A stretch of DNA of 6,645 nt, from assembly GCA_050176585.1 (NCBI GenBank), contig JBFXHX010000087.1:1-6645 (forward strand), written 5' to 3'. Positions 1 through 5,639 of this stretch are shown in pieces. The notes under the pieces were generated by a model that had not been told where the DNA came from, did not search any database, and saw only the letters and a list, made by a program, of their open reading frames with translations. The DNA comes from CAYYWP01 sp050176585 (GTDB lineage Bacteria; Desulfobacterota; Binatia; HRBIN30; CADEER01). Both the position numbers and the translations under genes were made by a program. Position 1 is the stretch's first letter. Each line of letters opens with the position of its first letter.

Positions 1-656
1 CCGCCCTGGCTCGCCGCGAGTAGCGATCGCAGCGCGAGCACGTCCGCCCACTCGTCCACGTCGAAGGTCTCGTCCAAGAAGCGCACGCGCAGACCGCACG
101 CCGCCGCGCGCGCGGCGGTCTGCGCGCACACCTCTGACCCGCCCATGGCGATGCCGGTGAAAAGATCGCACGGTGCGCGCAGCGCAATGAGGCAGTAGCC
201 ACCGTCACGCGTCGGGACGAGCACGACATCCGCCGTCTCGAGCGCCGCGAGTGCCTCCGCGACCGCCTGAGAACCGAGATGGGGAGCATCCGCCCCGACC
301 ATGATCACGCGCGCGTACCCGGCTGCGAAGAGGTCGCCATAGGCATTGCGCATGCGTTCGGCGAGCGCAGACCCGCGCTGCGCGATCTGCCGCGCCGCCG
401 AGCCAACGACGCCGCGCAGGTCCGCATCGGGTGGCGTCACCGCCCAGACCAGATCCCAAGCCTCCGAACGGAGGTCGGTCGCCATGTCTTGCAGAAACGC
501 GCGATAGAGCACGGCGGCCGCCTCGCCGCCGATGCGCCGGGCGAGCCGCGTCTTCACCTGTCCGGGGCTCGGATAGCGAGCCATGATGACCACGGCGGCG
601 ACCGCCAGCCGAGTGGACGGCGCGAGCGCACCTGACCGAGCTGGATCGACTACCAT
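1..656 (-). CDS. TIGR04282/DUF2064 family glycosyltransferase-like protein (C-terminus cut by window edge)
   Basis: Translating the minus strand from the ATG at 656 gives 218 residues running off the left edge. Visible motifs are a nucleotide-binding N-terminus MARYPSPGQVKTRLA (residues 25-39), GADAPHLG (121-128), PTRDGGYCLIALR (148-160) and FDVDEWADV (198-206). These are the hallmark blocks of the DUF2064/TIGR04282 family, a GT-A-like fold related to CofC/MobA-type nucleotidyltransferases; the Asp residues of the GADAP and DVD blocks would bind metal and nucleotide sugar. Members are usually about 200-230 residues, so little is missing. The frame is closed by a TGA at 663-665, leaving ATG 656 or GTG 662 as starts; no clear Shine-Dalgarno is seen, and ATG 584 (at MARYP) would cut off the first beta strand. 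The family is often annotated as arsenosugar-biosynthesis-associated, but nothing here supports an arsenic role, so the substrate is unknown. The gene is divergent from hemD. Family assignment is confident; function is not. Confidence 0.88.
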   Translation of the reverse strand, partial: MVVDPARSGALAPSTRLAVAAVVIMARYPSPGQVKTRLARRIGGEAAAVLYRAFLQDMATDLRSEAWDLVWAVTPPDADLRGVVGSAARQIAQRGSALAERMRNAYGDLFAAGYARVIMVGADAPHLGSQAVAEALAALETADVVLVPTRDGGYCLIALRAPCDLFTGIAMGGSEVCAQTAARAAACGLRVRFLDETFDVDEWADVLALRSLLAASQG

Positions 657-856
657 GAGCACTCAGCGCAGCGGCGGCGCCCAGAGCACGAGTGGCACCG
701 GCCGCGCGCCGTGGGCCCACCGCTCCGCAATCCGCTTCGTCGATCCCGTCATAGCCAGGTTGCCGATCGCCCGCACCGCGTACCCCCGCGGGTTCTGAAA
801 GTCTACGCAGCCGCCCGGCATTGACGCCCGCGGCGCCGGCGGACATCGTGACGCTG
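657..856. promoter_or_regulatory. Divergent intergenic spacer between the DUF2064 gene and hemD
   Basis: Roughly 200 bp separate the two divergent start codons, so promoters for both transcription units should lie here. I see no convincing -35/-10 pair, no clear operator palindrome and no recognisable leader RNA. Open frames on both strands cross the spacer (including a 69-codon minus-strand one ending at 663), but they have no family resemblance and look like GC-rich chance frames. The right boundary depends on which hemD start is used (821, 848 or 857). That promoters lie here is inferred from gene orientation alone. Confidence 0.4.
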
Positions 857-1711
857 ATGCCGGGCAGCGCAAATGACAACCTCCACGGGCTCAGCGTTCT
901 GAGCTTCGAAAGTCGTCGCGCGACCGAGATCGCGGAGCTGATCCGGCGCCGGGGCGGAACGCCGATCAGCGCCCCGGCCATGCGCGAAGTACCGCTCGAG
1001 CTGAGCGCCCCCGCGCGCGAGTTCCTGACGCGCCTGGAGCAGCACACGCTGGACGTGGTGGTGCTGCTCACCGGTGTCGGCACGCGCGCGCTCGCGACCG
1101 CGCTCGAGCCGCTCTGTCCCCGCCCGCGCTTCGCCGAGCTGCTGGGCGCCACACGCGTGGTGGCGCGCGGCCCCAAACCGGTGGCCGCACTGCGCGAGCT
1201 CGGCTTGAACGCCGATCTCTTGGTGCCCGAGCCGAATACCTGGCGAGAGTTGCTCGCGGCGCTCGATGGCCAGCTGCCGGTCCGCGGACGACGGGTCGCC
1301 GTCCAGGAGTACGGGCGCACCAACCCAGAGCTCATCGCGGGTTTGGAGGAGCGCGGCGCAGAGGTGTTGCGCGTCCCCGTGTACCGGTGGGATTACCCCG
1401 ATGACCCAGGCCCGCTGCGCGAAGGCATTGGCCGCCTGGCCAATGGCGCGGTCGACATCGCGCTGTTCACGAGTGCCCGACAGGTGGACCATGTGGTCGA
1501 AATTGCGGCGCAGCTGGGTCGCGGACCGGATTTGCTCGCGGCCAGCCGCCGCGTCGTGTTCGCCTCGATCGGACCAGTATGCAGCGAAGCCATGCAAGCG
1601 CACGGCCTGCCGGTCGACCTCGAGCCCGAGCACCCGAAGATGGGGCATTTGATCAACACCATCGCCCAGCGCGGACGCGCCGCCCTCCAGATCAAGCGCG
1701 CCGCTCCCTGA
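857..1711 (+). CDS. hemD: Uroporphyrinogen-III synthase
   Basis: HemD cyclises hydroxymethylbilane, inverting ring D, to uroporphyrinogen III, the common precursor of heme, siroheme, cobalamin and chlorophyll. From ATG 857 the product is 284 residues, near the usual 250-280. Two alternating domains are visible: VLSFESRRATEIAELI and VLLTGVGTRAL in the first, then RVAVQEYGRTNPELIAGL, DIALFTSARQVDHVVE and VVFASIGPVCSEAM, ending in a PEHPKMGHLI block common in HemD. The family is weakly conserved and lacks a clear catalytic residue, so the overall motif pattern and the heme-gene context carry the call. The start is uncertain: TTG 821 and GTG 848 are in frame; GTG 848 has a GGCGGA-like sequence close upstream, while ATG 857 has only a distant one. 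The homologous fold begins after all three. It is the first gene of a same-strand hem cluster, 139 bp before hemE. Confidence 0.9.
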   Translation: MPGSANDNLHGLSVLSFESRRATEIAELIRRRGGTPISAPAMREVPLELSAPAREFLTRLEQHTLDVVVLLTGVGTRALATALEPLCPRPRFAELLGATRVVARGPKPVAALRELGLNADLLVPEPNTWRELLAALDGQLPVRGRRVAVQEYGRTNPELIAGLEERGAEVLRVPVYRWDYPDDPGPLREGIGRLANGAVDIALFTSARQVDHVVEIAAQLGRGPDLLAASRRVVFASIGPVCSEAMQAHGLPVDLEPEHPKMGHLINTIAQRGRAALQIKRAAP

Positions 1712-1850
1712 GCGCTCTATGTTTCACCGCGACGCGCGCTGCGGGAAGGTCGCGCGAATCAGCGGGCCTCCTGGCACAACGCGCTGGCGCGTCTCTCTAG
1801 ACGTCGAGGCGAGTTGACCCCCCGGGGCGCTTCGCATACGAGCCACGACG
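1712..1850 (+). other. hemD-hemE spacer with a small GC stem-loop
   Basis: This 139-bp gap contains no plausible gene. At 1779-1792 there is a perfect self-complementary segment (ACGCGC, TG, GCGCGT) that could form a 5-6 bp hairpin, followed by the pyrimidine-rich TCTCTCT rather than a T run. It could be a weak attenuator or a chance GC palindrome. No promoter with good -35/-10 matches is evident. Confidence 0.3.
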
Positions 1851-2879
1851 GTGTCACCGCACCCCTTTCTGCTCGCCTGTCGCAGGCAGGCGACACCCTA
1901 CACACCGATCTGGCTCATGCGTCAGGCCGGCCGGTACATGGCCGAGTACCGGGCTGTACGCGCGAAGTTCGGGTTTCTGGAGCTCTGTCACCATCCGGAG
2001 GCCGCAGCAGAGGTGACCGTGACCGCTGTCGAGCGGCTCGGCGTGGATGCCGCGATCATCTTCGCCGATATCCTCCTCGTGCTGGAGCCGCTCGACGTAG
2101 GCCTGCAATTCGCGGCTGGAGACGGCCCGACGCTGGGGCGCCCGGTGCACGCGCCGGAGGATCTGCGCCGGCTGCGCGACTACGACACCGATGAAGCGCT
2201 GGCCTTCGTATACGAAGCCGTGCGCCAAGCGCGCCAGGGCCTCGCCGGCCGCGTGCCGTTGATCGGTTTCGCAGGCGCTCCGTTCACACTCGCCTCGTAC
2301 CTCATCGAAGGAGGCGGCTCGCGCCAGTACGTGCGCACCAAGACCTTCATGTACCAGCACCCGGGCGCCTGGCACGACCTGCTGATGCTGGTCGCGCGCT
2401 TGGTGAACCGCTATCTGCGCGCGCAGATCGCGGCCGGCGCCGAGGCGGTGCAGCTGTTCGACAGCTGGGTCGGGTGCCTGTCACCCGAGGATTATCGCCG
2501 TTACGCGCTGCCGTACACGCAGGCGGCACTGGCTGGCCTGTCGAGGCTGGCACCGGTCATCCATTTCGGCACCGACACCGGCGGCCTGCTGGCCGGGATG
2601 CGCGAGGCCGGCGGCGACGTGATCGGCGTCGACTGGCGCATGGAATTGGACGCCGCCTGGGCGGCAATCGGGCACGATCGCGCCGTACAGGGCAACCTCG
2701 ACCCGGTCGCGCTGTTCGCACCGCTGGACGAAATCCGGCGCCGCGCCGCCGCCGTGCTCGCCCGCGCCGGCGGCCGCGCGGGTCACATCTTCAACCTCGG
2801 CCACGGCATCCTGCCCCAGACCCCTGTCGACCACGTACGCGCGCTGGTCGATGCGGTTCACGAGCTCAGCCAGCGCTAA
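1851..2879 (+). CDS. hemE: Uroporphyrinogen decarboxylase
   Basis: HemE is a cofactor-free cytoplasmic enzyme that removes the four acetate carboxyls of uroporphyrinogen III to give coproporphyrinogen III. The 342-residue product matches the family's usual length of about 340-360. The substrate-binding block WLMRQAGRYMAEYR supplies Arg24 and Arg28. The catalytic Asp is Asp73 in DAAIIFADIL, where the commoner sequence is FSDIL. Tyr150 lies in FAGAPFTLASYLIEGG, Ser205 in FDSWVGCLSP and His318 in FNLGHGILPQTPVDHV. The motifs HFGTDTGG, GVDWRMELD and GNLDP are also present. All active-site positions known from human and bacterial enzymes are therefore retained. The start is GTG 1851: a TGA at 1815-1817 closes the frame and no other start lies between. 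No good Shine-Dalgarno is visible, so translation may be weak or aided by upstream ribosomes. It sits 139 bp after hemD and 143 bp before hemH. Confidence 0.97.
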   Translation: MSPHPFLLACRRQATPYTPIWLMRQAGRYMAEYRAVRAKFGFLELCHHPEAAAEVTVTAVERLGVDAAIIFADILLVLEPLDVGLQFAAGDGPTLGRPVHAPEDLRRLRDYDTDEALAFVYEAVRQARQGLAGRVPLIGFAGAPFTLASYLIEGGGSRQYVRTKTFMYQHPGAWHDLLMLVARLVNRYLRAQIAAGAEAVQLFDSWVGCLSPEDYRRYALPYTQAALAGLSRLAPVIHFGTDTGGLLAGMREAGGDVIGVDWRMELDAAWAAIGHDRAVQGNLDPVALFAPLDEIRRRAAAVLARAGGRAGHIFNLGHGILPQTPVDHVRALVDAVHELSQR

Positions 2880-3022
2880 GATCGGCAGGCTCTTCGCTGT
2901 CGGGCGTTCGCATTCGAGAATCCCGATGCCGCTGCGTCCGACGTCCTCGCCGAACGGCGTCATCCAGTCGGGCGCGAACGACGAGCTGACGGCGAACAGC
3001 CTACCCGCTTGTTGACAGGTGC

Positions 3023-3970
3023 ATGTCGCTTGCTAACCCGGGCGCTATGGCTACTTGCGACGCGGTGTTGCTGATCGGCTTCGGCGGACCGGGCGCGCGG
3101 GATGAGGTGCGGCCATTCCTCGACAACGTGCTGCGCGGGCGCCCCATGCCGCCGGAGAGAATCGAAGCGGTCGTGCATCACTACGAGCTGATCGGTGGGC
3201 GCTCGCCGCTCGCTGAGCTGACGCGCCGGCAGGCCGACGCGCTCCGCGAAGTGCTCGCCGCCGAGGGGCCGCGACTGCCGGTGTACGTCGGCATGCGCAA
3301 TTGGCATCCCCTGCTGCTCGACACGCTCGCCACGATGCACCGCGACGGCGTGCGGCGCGCGGTGGGCGTGATCCTGTCCGCTCAGCAGAACGACGCCGGT
3401 TGGGGGCGGTACATGCGCGACGTCGCCGACGCGCGCGCACAGCTGGATGGCGCGCCGGACGTCGTGTTCGCGCCGAATTGGCACGCGCACCCGCTGTTCA
3501 TTGATGCAGTCGTGGACCAAGCCCGCGGCGCGCTCGCCGCGCTGCCGCCCGATCGCCGCCACCGCGTGCAGCTCGTGTTCACCGCCCACAGCATACCGAC
3601 CGCGATGGCTGCTGCGTCGCCGTACGAAGCCCAGCTGCGCGTTGGCGCCGCGCTGGTCGCGGAGCAGCTCGGGTTCACCTCGCATCGGCTCGCGTATCAG
3701 AGCCGCAGCGGGAACCCGCATGAGAGGTGGCTCGAGCCTGACATCGGCGCGGTGGTGCGCGAAGAAGCGGTGCGGGGCACGCACGAGCTGCTCGTGGTCC
3801 CACTGGGCTTCGTCTGCGATCACGTCGAGGTATTGTACGATCTCGACATCGAGGCACGGCAGATCGCCGATGAGGTCGGGATCGGCTTCACGCGTGCGCC
3901 GACGGTGAACGACCATCCGAGCTTCATCCGCATGCTCGCGGCCGTCGTCGCCGCCGTCGCGCGCCGATGA
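3023..3970 (+). CDS. hemH: Ferrochelatase (proto- or coproporphyrin)
   Basis: HemH inserts Fe(II) into a dicarboxylic or tetracarboxylic porphyrin. The 315-residue product has the full family signature: VLLIGFGGP (residues 15-23), HYELIGGRSPL (53-63), RNWHPLL (92-98), VFTAHSIP with the metal-handling His189, YQSRSGNPHERWLEPD, and VVPLGFVCDHVEVLYDLDIE with catalytic Glu269, then VNDHPSF. The GFGGP N-terminus and the RGRPMPPERIEAVVHHYE and RNWHPLL blocks remind me of actinobacterial (CpfC-like) sequences. The C-terminal Cys cluster of [2Fe-2S] ferrochelatases is absent: only Cys12 and Cys265 occur. No membrane segment is seen. The start may be ATG 3023, with a weak AGGT two bases upstream, or ATG 3047; the fold begins just after the second. 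Its stop overlaps the hemY start by ATGA, implying translational coupling of the oxidation and iron-insertion steps. Which porphyrin it uses cannot be settled from this window. Confidence 0.96.
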   Translation: MSLANPGAMATCDAVLLIGFGGPGARDEVRPFLDNVLRGRPMPPERIEAVVHHYELIGGRSPLAELTRRQADALREVLAAEGPRLPVYVGMRNWHPLLLDTLATMHRDGVRRAVGVILSAQQNDAGWGRYMRDVADARAQLDGAPDVVFAPNWHAHPLFIDAVVDQARGALAALPPDRRHRVQLVFTAHSIPTAMAAASPYEAQLRVGAALVAEQLGFTSHRLAYQSRSGNPHERWLEPDIGAVVREEAVRGTHELLVVPLGFVCDHVEVLYDLDIEARQIADEVGIGFTRAPTVNDHPSFIRMLAAVVAAVARR

Positions 3971-5385
3971 GTCGCGCGGCGCCGCCGCGCATCGCGGTGA
4001 TCGGCGCCGGCATCACCGGGCTGGCGGCAGCGCATCGCCTGATCGAGCTCAGCCGCGCGCAGGGCCGCACGATCGAACTGCAGGTCTTCGAAGCCGGCGC
4101 GCGTCCCGGCGGCGTGATCCGCACTGAACACGCGGACGGTTTCCTGCTCGAGGCGGGGCCGGACTCCTTTCTCACCGAGAAGCCGGCGGGCACCGCGCTC
4201 TGCGAGCGACTGGGTATCGCCGATCAGCTGGTCGGCACCAACGAGGCGTTCCGCCGCACGTATGTCGTCCGCCATGGGCGGCTGGTGCCGCTGCCCGACG
4301 GCTTCCTGCTGCTCGCGCCGACGCGCCTCTGGCCACTGCTGACCACGCCGCTCTTCTCCTGGCGCGGCAAACTCCGCATGGCCCTCGATCTCGTGCTGCC
4401 GCGCGGCGCGGGCGCCGACGAAAGCCTCGCCGATTTCGTCACCCGACGGCTCGGGCGCGAAGTGCTCGACCGCGTCGCGGAGCCGCTGGTCGGCGGCATC
4501 TACACCGCCGACCCCGCGCACCTCAGCGTCGCGGCGACCTTGCCGCGATTTCGCGACATGGAGCGCGCCGACCGCAGCATCGCGCTCGCGCTATGGCGGC
4601 AGCGGCGCAACGCCGCTCGCGGCGAGACGGCGGCTGTCAGCGGTGCGCGGTGGAGCCTGTTCGTGAGCTTCGCGCGAGGCATGCAGGTATTGGTGGACGC
4701 GCTCGCCGGCGAGCTCCCGCCCGGCGCCCTGCGCTGCGGCGAGCGCATTGAAGCCGTGGCACGGGCAGGAGGCGTTTGGCACCTCGGCGCCGGGCACGTG
4801 TTCGATGCGCTGTTGATCGCGACGCCCGCCTACGTCGCAGCGCAGCTCCTGCGGACGAGCGATGCCGCCCTCGCGACCGAGCTGGAGGGGATCGGATACG
4901 CCTCATCCGCCATCGTGACGCTGGCGTACGGCCGGGAAGACGTTCCCCACCCACTGGACGGCTTCGGCTTCGTCGTCCCCCATGGTGAAGGCCGCGCGCT
5001 GCTCGCCTGTACCTTTTCGAGCCTCAAGTACCCCGGGCGTGCCCCAGCACACTCGGTGCTGCTGCGCGCCTTCGTCGGTGGCGCCTTGCGCGCTCACACC
5101 GCGGAGCTCGCGGATGACGAGCTCGTCGGCACCGTGCAGCGCGAGCTCTCCGAGTTACTGGGCGTGCGCCAGCCTGCGCAGTTGGTGCGGATCGCGCGCT
5201 GGCACCGGTCGATGCCGCAGTACGAGATGGGCCACCTCGATCGAGTAGCCCGCATCCGCGCGCGTTCCGCGGCCCTCGGGGTCCACGTCGCCGGCAGCGC
5301 TTTCGAAGGGGTCGGCATCCCGGATTGCATTCGAAGCGGTGAAACCCAGGCCGAGTTGCTGCTCTCGCAGCTGCCGGCGGTTTAA
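3967..5385 (+). CDS. hemY: HemY-type protoporphyrinogen/coproporphyrinogen oxidase (FAD, oxygen-dependent)
   Basis: This flavoenzyme of the monoamine-oxidase superfamily removes six electrons from a porphyrinogen, using oxygen. At 472 residues it has the typical family length. The N-terminal dinucleotide fold IAVIGAGITGLAAAHRL (residues 9-25) holds the GxGxxG glycines 13, 15 and 18, with Glu42 of FEAGARPGG placed to bind the FAD ribose. LEAGPDSFLTEKP (61-73) and AEPLVGGIYTADPAHLSV (171-188) are family-specific blocks. The C-terminal VAGSAFEGVGIPDCIRSG (441-458) closes the FAD site. ATG 3967 overlaps the hemH stop, so its ribosomes probably come from hemH. No export signal is visible; the family is usually soluble or peripherally membrane-bound. 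It is unrelated to E. coli HemG. Whether it works on protoporphyrinogen IX (PPO) or coproporphyrinogen III (CgoX) depends on genes outside the window. A stem-loop lies across its stop codon. Confidence 0.95.
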   Translation: MSRAAPPRIAVIGAGITGLAAAHRLIELSRAQGRTIELQVFEAGARPGGVIRTEHADGFLLEAGPDSFLTEKPAGTALCERLGIADQLVGTNEAFRRTYVVRHGRLVPLPDGFLLLAPTRLWPLLTTPLFSWRGKLRMALDLVLPRGAGADESLADFVTRRLGREVLDRVAEPLVGGIYTADPAHLSVAATLPRFRDMERADRSIALALWRQRRNAARGETAAVSGARWSLFVSFARGMQVLVDALAGELPPGALRCGERIEAVARAGGVWHLGAGHVFDALLIATPAYVAAQLLRTSDAALATELEGIGYASSAIVTLAYGREDVPHPLDGFGFVVPHGEGRALLACTFSSLKYPGRAPAHSVLLRAFVGGALRAHTAELADDELVGTVQRELSELLGVRQPAQLVRIARWHRSMPQYEMGHLDRVARIRARSAALGVHVAGSAFEGVGIPDCIRSGETQAELLLSQLPAV

Positions 5386-5391
5386 CCGCCG
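5375..5391 (+). terminator. Candidate terminator stem-loop across the hemY stop codon
   Basis: CGGCGG at 5375-5380 pairs perfectly with CCGCCG at 5386-5391 across a TTTAA loop that contains the TAA stop codon. Only CTTTGC follows, so the T tract of a classical intrinsic terminator is weak. The position at the end of the hem cluster and before a locally AT-rich spacer fits transcription termination, but the hairpin could instead act in mRNA stability. Confidence 0.42.
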
Positions 5392-5639
5392 CTTTGCATC
5401 CCCCGACCGAGCAGAGTCGTATAGGCGCTACTTATTTATTCAGGTCGGCTCGCAGCCCGCATATCACCTGCGCGGATTGGCGCCTTGCCGACTGATTTTG
5501 CACGCGCAATGACCGCTGCTGTGTTTTTTATGTTGCAATCCTGCAGATCCGCCCGCAGTCTGGTGTTTTTGTGCGCACGCCCACTTCGACTTTCTCGCAC
5601 CACTCGGAGTGGGCACGGCGCTGGGCGCGGAGGATGAGC
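5386..5639 (+). promoter_or_regulatory. AT-richer spacer and leader upstream of the exported Thr-rich protein gene
   Basis: This 254-bp gap contains no credible gene. It is locally far more AT-rich than the flanking coding DNA, notably around 5418-5443 (GTATAGG and TACTTATTTATT) and 5490-5540 (ATTTTG, a six-T run at 5524-5529 and ATGTTGCAAT). Such stretches are where promoter elements of the downstream gene would be expected, but I found no -35/-10 pair with proper spacing and do not name one. A small hairpin (5600-5612, CCACT/AGTGG) lies in the last part of the leader, about 17 bases before the Shine-Dalgarno. No known riboswitch fold was recognised. The promoter role is inferred. Confidence 0.4.
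5629..5633 (+). promoter_or_regulatory. Strong Shine-Dalgarno (GGAGG) choosing ATG 5640
   Basis: GGAGG at 5629-5633 abuts an ATG at 5634 but stands six bases before the in-frame ATG at 5640. The second spacing is the productive one, so 5640 is preferred as the start. It is the strongest ribosome-binding site I noticed in the window. Confidence 0.7.

Noticed and set aside
663..872. 69-codon minus-strand frame ending just before the DUF2064 start, in the same frame
   Set aside because: It overlaps the hemD start, has no recognisable domain or ribosome-binding site, and its composition fits chance. It could hide a small upstream gene, but I cannot support it.
205..1335. Long open frame (376 codons) on the minus strand across the spacer and hemD
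   Set aside because: It is antisense to hemD and out of frame with the DUF2064 gene, is rich in Arg, Ser and Gly as expected of GC-rich shadow frames, and shows no family motif.
803..1648. 281-codon minus-strand frame opposite hemD
   Set aside because: It mirrors the hemD codons antisense, with no motif of its own; hemD on the plus strand is clearly the gene.
2880..3022. tRNA or small RNA in the hemE-hemH spacer (TTCGCATTCGAGAATCC resembles a T-arm)
   Set aside because: No matching acceptor stem or anticodon arm can be built around it; only short four-base stems are seen.
2960..3916. 318-codon minus-strand frame opposite hemH
   Set aside because: It is antisense to an unmistakable ferrochelatase, is His/Arg-rich and has no domain pattern.
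5541..5570. Stem (CTGC/GCAG) followed by a five-T run as an intrinsic terminator
   Set aside because: The stem is only four pairs with a ten-base loop and the T run is not adjacent to it, so it is too weak to call.
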